In this document: positions 54,364 to 62,200 of the stretch, piece by piece
How the letters are laid out: every line of letters starts with the position of its first letter
Numbering within the stretch: position 1 is the stretch's first letter
Source: Prolixibacteraceae bacterium
Lineage (GTDB): Bacteria > Bacteroidota > Bacteroidia > Bacteroidales > Prolixibacteraceae
DNA length: 64,000 bases
Reading direction: 5' to 3'
NCBI GenBank assembly: GCA_025210775.1
Contig: JAOARB010000013.1
Location: 272,306-336,305, forward strand
Position numbers and translations under genes: made by a program
The notes under the pieces: generated by a model
What the model was told of the DNA's origin: nothing
What the model saw: only the letters and a program-made list of their open reading frames with translations
Databases searched by the model: none

Positions 54364-54590
54364 TTATCATATTTACATTGTTTATCTAAAAAAACATTCA
54401 GAACCCATCTTTTATATACAAATAAGCCATGTTCACACAGTAGTTTTTTTACATTTGTATGCGGAATATGATGTTTGTCACAGCTTGTTTAGTCAAACAA
54501 TAGAAGCTAGACAAAGACACATCATGTAACTAAGAAAGTAACGAGGTTGCTTTGTTCAATCAAAGCAATCAAAAAAGATAATATTATATT

Positions 54591-55337
54591 ATGAAGCTAT
54601 TAGAAGGAAAAACAGCTATCGTTACTGGTGCCTCGCGTGGTATCGGTAAAGCCATTGCCTTACAATTGGCATCACAAGGTTGTAATATTGCATTTACAGA
54701 CCTTTTTTATGATGACAATGCAAAACAGACAGAAGAAGAGATCAAAGCTCTTGGCGTAAATGCTCAAGGTTACGGTTCTGACGCTTCTAACTTTGCTCAA
54801 ACAGAAGAGGTAGTAGCAGCGGTAGTCAAAGATTTTGGTCGTATTGACATCTTAGTTAACAACGCTGGTATCACAATGGATACTCTTTTAATGCGTATGA
54901 CTGAGGATCAATGGGACAAAGTGATCAACGTTAACCTTAAGTCTGTATTTAACTTCACAAAGGCTTGTCAACGTACAATGTTAAAGCAAAGATCAGGTTC
55001 TATCGTAAACATTAGCTCTGTTGTTGGTGTTAGTGGTAACGCTGGTCAAGCAAACTACTCTGCTTCTAAAGCAGGTATCATTGGATTCACTAAATCTATC
55101 GCGAAAGAGCTTGGTAGCCGTAACATTCGTTGTAACGCTATCGCTCCAGGTTTTATCATCACTGAAATGACTGGTAAAATTCCTGAGGATGCACGTAAAG
55201 CTTGGGAAGCTTCTATTCCTATGCGTCGTGGTGGTACTCCTGATGAAGTAGCCAAAGTAGTTACATTCCTTGGTTCTGACCTTTCTTCTTATGTAAGCGG
55301 TCAAGTTATCAATGTATGTGGTGCGATGAATACTTAA
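54591..55337 (+). CDS. fabG: 3-oxoacyl-[acyl-carrier-protein] reductase
   Basis: 248 residues, classical SDR. Cofactor site TGASRGIG (about 11-18), NNAG, active-site Ser in IVNISSVVG, Y156 and K160 in ANYSASKAG, and the NADPH-favouring Arg after TGAS. The C-terminus SGQVINVCGAMNT matches FabG. It catalyses NADPH-dependent reduction of beta-ketoacyl-ACP in fatty-acid synthesis. Codon use is visibly less AT-rich and more regular than in the genes to its right, as expected of a highly expressed core gene. An integrated element begins right behind it. Confidence 0.95.
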   Translation: MKLLEGKTAIVTGASRGIGKAIALQLASQGCNIAFTDLFYDDNAKQTEEEIKALGVNAQGYGSDASNFAQTEEVVAAVVKDFGRIDILVNNAGITMDTLLMRMTEDQWDKVINVNLKSVFNFTKACQRTMLKQRSGSIVNISSVVGVSGNAGQANYSASKAGIIGFTKSIAKELGSRNIRCNAIAPGFIITEMTGKIPEDARKAWEASIPMRRGGTPDEVAKVVTFLGSDLSSYVSGQVINVCGAMNT

Positions 55338-55400
55338 TTAGAGCTTATCTTGTGTAGGTTCTCTTTAGAGACACACACAGTCAGATAAACACCTAATAAT

Positions 55401-55445
55401 AAAGCGGTTAAGAAAATCAATACGGTTTTCTTAGTCGCTTTTTTT
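55401..55445 (+). terminator. terminator of fabG
   Basis: 16-bp stem AAAGCGGTTAAGAAAA / TTTTCTTAGTCGCTTT with two G-T pairs, nine-base loop and a following T run. Confidence 0.88.
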
Positions 55446-55473
55446 ATGTAAATACAAATGTTTTAGTACCTTT

Positions 55474-55497
55474 ATATAGGTAAAAAAATACCTATAT
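55474..55497. promoter_or_regulatory. palindromic operator in front of the integrase gene
   Basis: Perfect 9-bp inverted repeat ATATAGGTA / TACCTATAT with a six-A spacer. The 18-bp core TAGGTAAAAAAATACCTA differs by one base from the reverse complement of the palindrome at 61873-61890 between repressor and Cro-like genes. TATATTTC, one base from the -7 consensus, overlaps its right arm (55493-55500). Probably bound by the S24 repressor to shut off integrase in the integrated state. Confidence 0.7.
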
Positions 55498-55564
55498 TTC
55501 TATAGATTCTATTAAGTTGTTTGACCTATGTTTGACCCTGAATTAAACCTAAAACATTAGCTTT

Positions 55565-56803
55565 ATGGCAACCTTTAAAATAATAATTCGTGAAAAAGAC
55601 AAAAAAGAAGATGGATCTTTCAATATAAAAATACGGATAACTCATAAGAGAAGAACATCTCTTATAGGAACATCTTTCTATTGCACAAACAAAGATATCA
55701 CACAGAAATTCAAGCTAAAAAACCAGTTCTACATAGATGCATGCGAAGATCTAATATTTAAATTTCGTAAAAGAGCATCAGAAATTGGGAACACCATTGA
55801 CTCATTCAATGTTCATGAATTAAAACAATATCTTACTGAGAAAAGAGATGGCAATAGGTTTTATCTGAATATTTTCAATTATATGCAAAAGCATATTGAC
55901 AATCTTCTAAAAGAAAATAGACTCAATACAGCTCGGCAACATATTGCTGCCCGTAAAAATCTATTACGTTATGTAGGAGAAGAAAAACTCAATATAAATG
56001 ATATCACCTCGAGATTCTTAAAAGCTTGGATAGATTGGATTCCAGAAAATCAACTATCAGGAAATAAAGACAAGATACATTCGAGATCTCAAAGCCTCTA
56101 CCCTGCTATTCTTAGAGTTGTTCATAATATCGCAAAAGAAGAATTTAACGACGAAGATAGAGGATTGATCCGCATTCCTTTATCTCCTTTTAATAGAGTA
56201 AAGATCCCTAAAGAACCACCAGTAAAGAAAAGAGCTTTAACGGTAGAACAACTTCATAAGATTTTTGAATTTAAAACACATATGCCCATCGTTCAAATGA
56301 TGTGTGATCTCTATGTGATTAGTTTTGGTCTTATTGGCATGAATGCGGTTGATATCTTTAATTTAAAGAAGCAAAACGATCCAGATAGAATAACATACCA
56401 TAGATCCAAAACAAAGGCTAAGAGAGAAGATAATGCAGAAATAAGCGTTAAAATTGAACCCGAATACAAAGAATTGATAGAAAAATATAAAGCAGGAGAA
56501 GAAAGCGAATATTATTTTATCTTCCAGGAACGTTATACACAAATGACGAACTTTAATGTGGCCATCAATCGTAACATGCGTAAAATTGCAACAATGTTGG
56601 ATATTCCTGGTTTAACCTTCTATTCTGCCCGTCACTCATGGGCCACTATTGCCGCTAATGAAGCAGGAGTGGACAAATATCATGTTCACGTAGCATTAAA
56701 CCACGTGGACCCTATGATGCGTGTCACTGATATCTACATCAAGAAAGATTGGAGTATCCTGGATAAAGCCAATAGAAAAGTAATTGAGTATTTAGAAAAA
56801 TAA
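55565..56803 (+). CDS. int: tyrosine recombinase (integrase) of the integrated element
   Basis: 412 residues, phage-integrase superfamily of the Bacteroidota type: N-terminal arm-binding domain (1-90), SAM-like core-binding domain (about 100-205), catalytic domain (about 225-400). R356 in YSARHSW, H380 in ALNHVDP and nucleophile Y391 in TDIYIKKDW are present, as is the beta-hairpin Lys in YHRSKTK. At the usual first arginine position (consensus RGMN) the sequence is G-L-I257-G-M-N, so Arg I is not where expected; IntDOT of CTnDOT also lacks it. It integrates and excises the element now lying to its right. An operator-like palindrome precedes it. Confidence 0.92.
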   Translation: MATFKIIIREKDKKEDGSFNIKIRITHKRRTSLIGTSFYCTNKDITQKFKLKNQFYIDACEDLIFKFRKRASEIGNTIDSFNVHELKQYLTEKRDGNRFYLNIFNYMQKHIDNLLKENRLNTARQHIAARKNLLRYVGEEKLNINDITSRFLKAWIDWIPENQLSGNKDKIHSRSQSLYPAILRVVHNIAKEEFNDEDRGLIRIPLSPFNRVKIPKEPPVKKRALTVEQLHKIFEFKTHMPIVQMMCDLYVISFGLIGMNAVDIFNLKKQNDPDRITYHRSKTKAKREDNAEISVKIEPEYKELIEKYKAGEESEYYFIFQERYTQMTNFNVAINRNMRKIATMLDIPGLTFYSARHSWATIAANEAGVDKYHVHVALNHVDPMMRVTDIYIKKDWSILDKANRKVIEYLEK

Positions 56804-56832
56804 AAGACCTCAATTCATGAAGTCTTTTATTT
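56802..56832. terminator. bidirectional terminator between integrase and STAND gene
   Basis: Stem AAAAGAC / GTCTTTT with inner pairs around CTCAATTCATGA; T-rich sequence on both outgoing strands. It separates two convergent genes only 48 bases apart. Confidence 0.65.
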
Positions 56833-56851
56833 CTTACACATTCAAAATTAA

Positions 56852-59596
56852 TCATATTTTTGAATACTTCAAAAGCACGATTGAGGTCGCATTGTATCCC
56901 TTTTGCGTTTCTTCATATTTTACAGCAACTTTATCATCAATGTCTAACCTTGACCATTGAATGTTATTTCCTTGAAAATTATCTATATGAAGAAAAATTG
57001 TTTTTTCTGAATCAATTGCAAAACAATAACTACAAAATTTATCTTCATAAGGAAATCCTGTAATTCGAACAATTGAATACCCTTCTTCTTCTAATAATTT
57101 TACTTGATTTTGATCATATTGTAAATTTAGAAGATTTAATAACCATTGTTGATTTTTAAATTCGTCATCACCAAACTCTACTAGTTTTGTTAACAATGAT
57201 ATTGATTCTTTTGAATCCAAAGAATAATAAAAATAAGAGGTATTTTTATAATGTCGACTTACTGAATCTGTACATTTCTTGATAAAATCTTTCGATGATT
57301 CATACTTTCTGATAATAAACACCATTTGCTCTAATAATTTATGGTATTCTCCTTTAGTAGTAGTATAATTATAACCTAATTTAGTAAATATAATATCGTA
57401 GATATTAAGAGCCTGAATTAGACGATCCTCGCAGCTTTTTAGATCAGAACCAACAAGATGTTCAACCGATCTTTTGTGCATAGAAGCTAAAAATGTTCCA
57501 TAAAGTTCAGCCCATTGCTCATCATTTATCCAATCTTTAGTAACCTCTTCTATTTTTGAGTATTCTGCAGATTCTAAAAGAGAATGTAAATAGCAATTAA
57601 TCAAACTAAAACTAAACTTTTTGTCTGACTTATCAGGTAAATGCAAATTCTTTTCCATATTCTTTTCGAATAATGGAATCGCATCTTTAATTCTCTTTTG
57701 TTTAAAATAGCATATTGCTAAAGCTAGATTTACACGAGGATCATTAATATTTAAACAATAAGCACGTTCTAAACAGTTTTGTTTTTCAACATGTTCGTTA
57801 AAATAGTCATGAATTCTTGATTGATGGAAGTGAAGCTCATAATTCTCAGAACAACGTCCATAAAGCTCTAGTTTACTTCGATATTCAACCAATAATGTTT
57901 CGTTAATATTGAGTTTATACTTTTTCTTGTCCAGTTCTTTATTAATATCAATTATAATAGATCTCAAGTTCTCGTCATCTGTTCCAATATAGGAATCAGA
58001 AAAACGACTTTCTTCCAATTGTTTTGTTTTATTACTATGCTGTTGTATTTTGACTCTTCGACTCTGAACTCTTGCTTGAATTTGATTTCGTATAAGAATA
58101 TTTCTAGGATTTCGAATTAACAAATCTCTAATTGATTCACTTAACGAATAAAATGCCTCTCCATAATCAGTATGCTTTGCAAAAATCAAACTTGTCCTAG
58201 TTAGGTTATTTATTGCCTCCTGAATATCATCAAACGTAAGTTCTAAATATGACACTAGATCTTTTCTTTGAACTTCAGAACCTAAAATATACATAACCTC
58301 TAAAATAGAAACGGCATTATCACTAAGTGAATCTATCAAATTCCTATAAGAAAAATCCACAATATTAGATTGTGATTGTAGCATCGATTCTGTCAAAGAT
58401 TTACCAGTACTATACAAATCCACAGTCAATCTGATGGCAAGAGGATTATTATTCGATTTTTCAGCGATATTCTCTAGCATTTGGGGGGATAAATCAACAC
58501 CTTTTTTCGTAGCATATTGTATTCCAAGATGAGTAGCAGATTTTTTATTTAATGATTTAAGTCTAATATTTGTAGCAGAATCTATCGGAATCCTACTTGT
58601 TACAATAACCCTCCAGAGACTAGGTAACATTAAATTAAACTCAACAAAATCATCAGGAGATTGCATCAATAATGTTTCGAGGTTATCTACACATATAATC
58701 AATTTCTTATCTCGGTGTAAAGATAGAGCTTCATCTATATTATGAGAAATTTCATCTGGGAATAATTCATTTAGATCATTAAGAACCGCTTCCTTTATCT
58801 GTGATATTCCACTAATAGCCTTAATCTTTTCAATACCTTCTTTTTCTAGTCTCTCATTTTTCAATGTTTGAAAGATAATTCCATCTAGCTTGGTTGTCCA
58901 TTGAACATCTTCACTTATTCTCTTCAGATATTGCAAAATCAAAGCAGTCTTTCCAACACCTCCTGGAGCTATAATCGAAATAAAAGATATTCTATCACTG
59001 GCTAAATTTCGATCTAAATTCTTAAATTCGTCTTCTCTACCAATTAATCCAGTAATATCATGTTCAAAGAGTCTTGGCAATGTATTTGGAATAACATATC
59101 TATATTTATTAATCCAACTATCTGGTGGAACATCAATCTTGTTTTGAATTGCGGCTTCAAAATTAGCAGTAATTTCATTTAGGCCTAAAATACCAATTAA
59201 AGGATCTGTAGCAATAGCACAAATTCTATACCAATAACAAACAGGAAAATCTTTATTCGGATGAGCAATTGCATTCCTTATGTCAAACAAATTTAAAGAC
59301 TTACACAACTCTTCTAATTTTCTAAGATCATCATGTACAGATGTATTATTAGATAGCTCTAGTGCGATATCAAAAACTTCTGACATATATGTATTTGATA
59401 ATACAGACTCAATGTCAGAATTCACTCTAATATTCTTTTTTTTAACTCTATTAATAACACTATCAATAGATTTTAAATCTCGATCTTTGCAAAAGATCTG
59501 ATTATCTCTTATCAATTGACCTAATGACTGCTCGAGAGCAAAAACAATCATAGTGGTCATCTTACGATAAGTGGCATTGTCAATATTTTTTTTCAT
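56852..59596 (-). CDS. HEPN-STAND NTPase-TPR-cold-shock-like protein, candidate anti-phage defence gene
   Basis: 914 residues, not a known named gene to me. The helical N-terminal domain (1-140) carries R107-N-A-I-A-H112, the R-x4-H catalytic motif of HEPN ribonucleases, followed by PNKDFPVCYWYR as in Swt1-like HEPN domains. The STAND/NB-ARC-like ATPase (about 180-400) has GREDEF, Walker A GGVGKT (212-217), Walker B LIICVDN (D304), sensor VTSR (332-335) and the NNPLAIRL motif (383-390). Next come a winged-helix region (about 400-510) and TPR-like helices (about 600-830; VNLALAICYFKQKRIKDAIPLFEKN). The C-terminal ~70 residues resemble a cold-shock/OB domain (TIFLHIDNF, KGYNATSIVLL). A likely model is nucleic-acid or phage-protein sensing, ATP-driven assembly and HEPN RNA cleavage. 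It is carried next to the integrase, outside the lytic gene row. Confidence 0.82.
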   Translation of the reverse strand: MKKNIDNATYRKMTTMIVFALEQSLGQLIRDNQIFCKDRDLKSIDSVINRVKKKNIRVNSDIESVLSNTYMSEVFDIALELSNNTSVHDDLRKLEELCKSLNLFDIRNAIAHPNKDFPVCYWYRICAIATDPLIGILGLNEITANFEAAIQNKIDVPPDSWINKYRYVIPNTLPRLFEHDITGLIGREDEFKNLDRNLASDRISFISIIAPGGVGKTALILQYLKRISEDVQWTTKLDGIIFQTLKNERLEKEGIEKIKAISGISQIKEAVLNDLNELFPDEISHNIDEALSLHRDKKLIICVDNLETLLMQSPDDFVEFNLMLPSLWRVIVTSRIPIDSATNIRLKSLNKKSATHLGIQYATKKGVDLSPQMLENIAEKSNNNPLAIRLTVDLYSTGKSLTESMLQSQSNIVDFSYRNLIDSLSDNAVSILEVMYILGSEVQRKDLVSYLELTFDDIQEAINNLTRTSLIFAKHTDYGEAFYSLSESIRDLLIRNPRNILIRNQIQARVQSRRVKIQQHSNKTKQLEESRFSDSYIGTDDENLRSIIIDINKELDKKKYKLNINETLLVEYRSKLELYGRCSENYELHFHQSRIHDYFNEHVEKQNCLERAYCLNINDPRVNLALAICYFKQKRIKDAIPLFEKNMEKNLHLPDKSDKKFSFSLINCYLHSLLESAEYSKIEEVTKDWINDEQWAELYGTFLASMHKRSVEHLVGSDLKSCEDRLIQALNIYDIIFTKLGYNYTTTKGEYHKLLEQMVFIIRKYESSKDFIKKCTDSVSRHYKNTSYFYYSLDSKESISLLTKLVEFGDDEFKNQQWLLNLLNLQYDQNQVKLLEEEGYSIVRITGFPYEDKFCSYCFAIDSEKTIFLHIDNFQGNNIQWSRLDIDDKVAVKYEETQKGYNATSIVLLKYSKI

Positions 59597-59784
59597 AAGC
59601 TACAACTTAGAATCAGTAATATTAAGTTTCTCAATAGATTTTTAGACATGATAATATTCATAAAAACAATCCTTTCGTTATTATCTAACTATTTTAAAAT
59701 TTTCATATTGAATTCCAACTAATCTTATTTTTCACACACGCCATAATATACTCTCTTTCACGACATTACAGGCATCCTACAAGT

Positions 59785-59950
59785 AATCATCAACAGGAGG
59801 TTTTTTATATTTAAATTTTGAAAAATAAAGATCCTTTTAAAAAGGTAGTGAACAGTATAAAGGTTTGGAAAACAATCCAGACACCAACTAAATAACCCAT
59901 TATAGTCCAATCACTAATAGAATTGATTTTACTAGTTATATAGTCAAGTT
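59785..59950 (-). pseudogene. degraded duplicate of the 5' end of the HIRAN gene
   Basis: Aligns over about 150 bases with 61036-61196, including the first ~45 codons of the HIRAN gene and its leader. The minus strand still reads DWTIMGYLVGVWIVF against VWTIIGYLVGVWIAF. The start ATG is lost, frames shift around the end of the membrane helix and stops follow. No trace of the HIRAN domain itself remains to the left. A relic of a duplication or of recombination with a related element. Confidence 0.75.
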
Positions 59951-60097
59951 AATAACTACAAGGACATTTTATATATCAATCATCACAAGTTTTTATTTTC
60001 ATTATAAAAATAAATAAAAAAAACTATATATTTTGATTATTAAATACCATATTCAAATACATAAGTACAAAAACAATTCAAAAAACGAGGATAACGA

Positions 60098-60178
60098 ATG
60101 ACTGCTGCTTTTATTTTGTCTATTATATTTGAAGTATTATTTACGAATATTGGCCATAGAATATTAAACTTTCTATAA
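60098..60178 (+). pseudogene. possible broken N-terminal membrane segment of the gene at 60245
   Basis: A 26-codon frame MTAAFILSIIFEVLFTNIG... encodes one hydrophobic helix and stops. It is in the same frame as the gene starting at 60245, with three stops between; after the last stop the frame reads TITNDTLTIIGRD into the start of that gene. This fits decay of one longer membrane-anchored protein, but a separate tiny protein is possible. Confidence 0.3.
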
Positions 60179-60244
60179 TCAACCAGAAGATAAGGTTATT
60201 TGTAAACTATTACAAACGACACACTTACCATAATTGGAAGAGAT

Positions 60245-60607
60245 ATGATCGGTCAATGGCAAAAGGTGCTAATAAAAGGAGATACTCTTTTTACAGATAA
60301 GCATGCTTACATTGAAAACAGACCTTTTTCAAAATGGGATGGTTTAGGATTTTTTTCACATGGAGCAAAACCAAAGCATGATCTACTTAGAGTGAATAGT
60401 AAAAATGGATATATTCTTGAAAACGATCAAACTGTTAAGAATGGCACCAAGTTAGTCTATTATTCTTTAGAAAACGATTCTACCATTAAAGTAAGAAAGA
60501 CATCATCATTCACCAATGGAACAAGTTTCTCAGTTCCAATTAAGGATGTCAAAATTAACTGGGACTACGTAAAAAAGAAATACCCCAGGGCAATCTATAA
60601 AAAATAA
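60245..60607 (+). CDS. small hypothetical protein of the element, possibly truncated
   Basis: 120 residues, not recognised. No membrane helix. Alternating short hydrophobic and polar stretches (GDTLFTDKHAYIENRPFSKWDG, NGYILENDQTV, TKLVYYSLENDSTIKV) suggest a small beta-rich fold, and the C-terminus is basic (WDYVKKKYPRAIYKK). The frame extends upstream without an ATG to a stop near 60205. It is the only plus-strand gene among the minus-strand lysogenic genes, and a strong bidirectional terminator starts at its stop codon. It may be an accessory (moron-type) gene or the remainder of a longer one. Confidence 0.5.
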   Translation: MIGQWQKVLIKGDTLFTDKHAYIENRPFSKWDGLGFFSHGAKPKHDLLRVNSKNGYILENDQTVKNGTKLVYYSLENDSTIKVRKTSSFTNGTSFSVPIKDVKINWDYVKKKYPRAIYKK

Positions 60608-60636
60608 AGCCTCACAAAACCATAGAGGCTTTATTT
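60602..60636. terminator. bidirectional terminator behind the small gene and HIRAN gene
   Basis: Perfect 12-bp stem AAATAAAGCCTC / GAGGCTTTATTT around an 11-base loop. The stop codon of the plus-strand gene lies inside its left arm; the HIRAN gene ends 44 bases to the right on the other strand. Confidence 0.9.
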
Positions 60637-60679
60637 CATACAAAGCACATTCATAAAATTTTACTCAAAAAGAGAGATA

Positions 60680-61165
60680 TCAGTCTTCAACTACACAAAA
60701 TTTTAACATTGCTTTTTCTCCATTAAAACGAAATTGTGTTACTGGAAGAACCACTTCTTCACCAGCTAGTTTTTCTCCTAAAGATGTCATTCCACCAATG
60801 CCTCGCTTTAAATAACCGAGATCTTCACCTCGTAAAGTAATACACTTAATTGCAAATGGATCATGTTCGTTGCCTTCATCATGAAAAAGAATAACTTTTT
60901 CATTGTCATCTAATGAGTTTAAAACCTCCATTCTATTTTCATAATGAATGCCAACTAATGAAGTTTGATACTCTTTATTTCCAGAATCCAACACTGCATC
61001 TTCAAGAACCTTATAAGCACCAACCAAATCATCATTAATTGGAGGTCTTTTATATTTGAATTTAGAAGGAAAGAAGATCCTTTTTAAAATATAGTAAACA
61101 GTATAAAGAATTGAAAAAGCAATCCAGACACCAACTAGATAACCTATTATTGTCCAAACACTCAT
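60680..61165 (-). CDS. membrane-anchored HIRAN-domain protein
   Basis: 161 residues. One N-terminal membrane helix (about 4-30, WTIIGYLVGVWIAFSILYTVYYIL), a basic linker (about 31-45), and a HIRAN-like domain (about 65-160): TSLVGIHYENRMEVLNSLDDNEKVILFHDEGNEHDPFAIKC followed by LRGEDLGYLKRG. HIRAN domains bind DNA ends in HLTF/Rad5-type proteins and occur alone in prophages and mobile elements; a membrane-tethered form is unusual. It lies 35 bases behind the S24 repressor gene in the same direction, so it should be expressed in the integrated state. Superinfection exclusion or nucleic-acid sensing at the membrane is possible (inference). A decayed copy of its 5' end lies at 59.8 kb. Confidence 0.75.
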   Translation of the reverse strand: MSVWTIIGYLVGVWIAFSILYTVYYILKRIFFPSKFKYKRPPINDDLVGAYKVLEDAVLDSGNKEYQTSLVGIHYENRMEVLNSLDDNEKVILFHDEGNEHDPFAIKCITLRGEDLGYLKRGIGGMTSLGEKLAGEEVVLPVTQFRFNGEKAMLKFCVVED

Positions 61166-61200
61166 AAGAATTATTTTTATTGAATTTGTTAGTTATATCA

Positions 61201-61860
61201 TCAAACCATACTCAAAACCATCATTACTTTATAGACTCCAAAAACATCTTGTAGTGCTATTTCAAATGGAGGATAATTTTCGTTTAAGGAGGAACATTGT
61301 ATATAACCATCTTTTACTGATGGCTTCAATTGTTTCACAACAACTCCATTGACAGTATCTAAAACAAACACTTTACCCCACTCAATAAATGCTTTCTCAT
61401 TGATCTTTTTTATCAAAACTTTTGCTCCACTTGGATATTTTGGTTCCATACTATCCCCTACAACAGTTATCCCAAAATCAACATCTGCAATAGGTGAAAG
61501 CATTGTTTCACAATCAGCACTTGCAACTTGTGCAATAAATTCATCTAAATACCCTCCATGAGCATTAACTGGCAATAGTGGTATCTGTTTTCCTAAAGAT
61601 GACAACTTATCATTTGATGACTCAACTACATTATTTCTAACCATTTCTCCTTCACCTCCAATCATCCATTCTAAATTCACATTAGGATAACTAAGTAAAA
61701 TTTTACCTAAAGCATCAGAATTAAGATTTCCTTCTTTAGACCTACCAGTATAATTACTATAATTCAAACCTGTTTTTTTAAAAAAATCACTCTTATTAAC
61801 TTCCTGATTTTCAGCAAACAACAAAACACGCTCTTTGATTGTAGTATTTTTTCTACTCAT
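61201..61860 (-). CDS. S24-family (CI/LexA-like) element repressor
   Basis: 219 residues. The N-terminal helix-turn-helix (about 5-70: KERVLLFAENQEVNKSDFFKKTGLNYSNYTGR and NLEWMIGGEGEM) binds DNA. The C-terminal S24 peptidase domain (about 95-215) has the catalytic Ser137 in VVGDSMEPKYPSG and Lys176 in GVVVKQL, with a potential self-cleavage site around NAHGGYLDEF (99-108). It should keep the element silent and be inactivated by RecA-stimulated self-cleavage during DNA damage. It faces a small Cro-like gene across a palindromic operator and is co-oriented with the HIRAN gene. Confidence 0.9.
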   Translation of the reverse strand: MSRKNTTIKERVLLFAENQEVNKSDFFKKTGLNYSNYTGRSKEGNLNSDALGKILLSYPNVNLEWMIGGEGEMVRNNVVESSNDKLSSLGKQIPLLPVNAHGGYLDEFIAQVASADCETMLSPIADVDFGITVVGDSMEPKYPSGAKVLIKKINEKAFIEWGKVFVLDTVNGVVVKQLKPSVKDGYIQCSSLNENYPPFEIALQDVFGVYKVMMVLSMV

Positions 61861-61872
61861 ACTTAATAAATT

Positions 61873-61890
61873 TAGGTATATTTTTACCTA
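61873..61890. promoter_or_regulatory. repressor operator in the divergent control region
   Basis: Inverted repeat TAGGTA / TACCTA with a six-base spacer. Its right arm runs into TATATTTG (61889-61896), an exact TAnnTTTG -7 box for rightward transcription toward the Cro-like gene. It matches the palindrome before the integrase in 17 of 18 bases when read on the other strand. Binding would block rightward early transcription. Confidence 0.75.
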
Positions 61891-61907
61891 TATTTGTGTT
61901 ATCATAT

Positions 61908-61921
61908 TTTACTTTAGTAAA
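61908..61921. promoter_or_regulatory. second dyad in the repressor/Cro control region
   Basis: TTTACT / AGTAAA with a two-base spacer, 17 bases right of the repressor operator. Its sequence differs from the operator, so it may be the site of another regulator such as the Cro-like protein. Short dyads arise easily in AT-rich DNA. Confidence 0.3.
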
Positions 61922-61972
61922 GATAGCAAAAAACATTTTTTGATCTATTAACAACTTATAAAAAACTTGTGT

Positions 61973-62197
61973 ATGCCAAACTATGTAAAAATCAGTTTAG
62001 GACGAAAACATCACAAAGTCCTCAGAGAAGAATTCCTTCCAAGAATCTCAAGACAAACGATATTTAATGCCTTAACATATCGCAGTAATACTCCTAATTC
62101 TATTGCAATACGCAAAAAAGCAAAGAACTTACTCCTACAAGAAGTGGAACTTATAGAAAAAAACGATTTAGAATTAAAAAGAAACCCAAATAACTAA
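61973..62197 (+). CDS. small Cro-like DNA-binding protein
   Basis: 74 residues from the ATG at 61973 (a TTG two codons earlier is also open). Rich in basic residues, with a helix-turn-helix-like stretch: FLPRISRQTIFNALTYRSNTPNSIAIRKKAKNLLL. First gene of the rightward early operon, facing the S24 repressor across the operator, the classical place of a Cro-type antagonist. Assignment rests mainly on size, charge and position. Confidence 0.55.
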   Translation: MPNYVKISLGRKHHKVLREEFLPRISRQTIFNALTYRSNTPNSIAIRKKAKNLLLQEVELIEKNDLELKRNPNN

Positions 62198-62200
62198 ATC

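Larger units (their letters stand above)
59597..60244. other. interval with a decayed gene copy
   Basis: About 650 bases holding the STAND gene leader, a degraded duplicate of the 5' end of the HIRAN gene (59785-59950) and a broken leader of the small gene at 60245 (hydrophobic 26-codon frame at 60098-60178). I do not see the repressor palindrome here. Confidence 0.6.

Noticed and set aside
54352..54590. GGTTCGA near 54353 as part of a tRNA
   Set aside because: It is the end of the glycosyltransferase gene and no cloverleaf can be built around it. I found no tRNA or rRNA in any intergenic interval, though by eye I could miss one.
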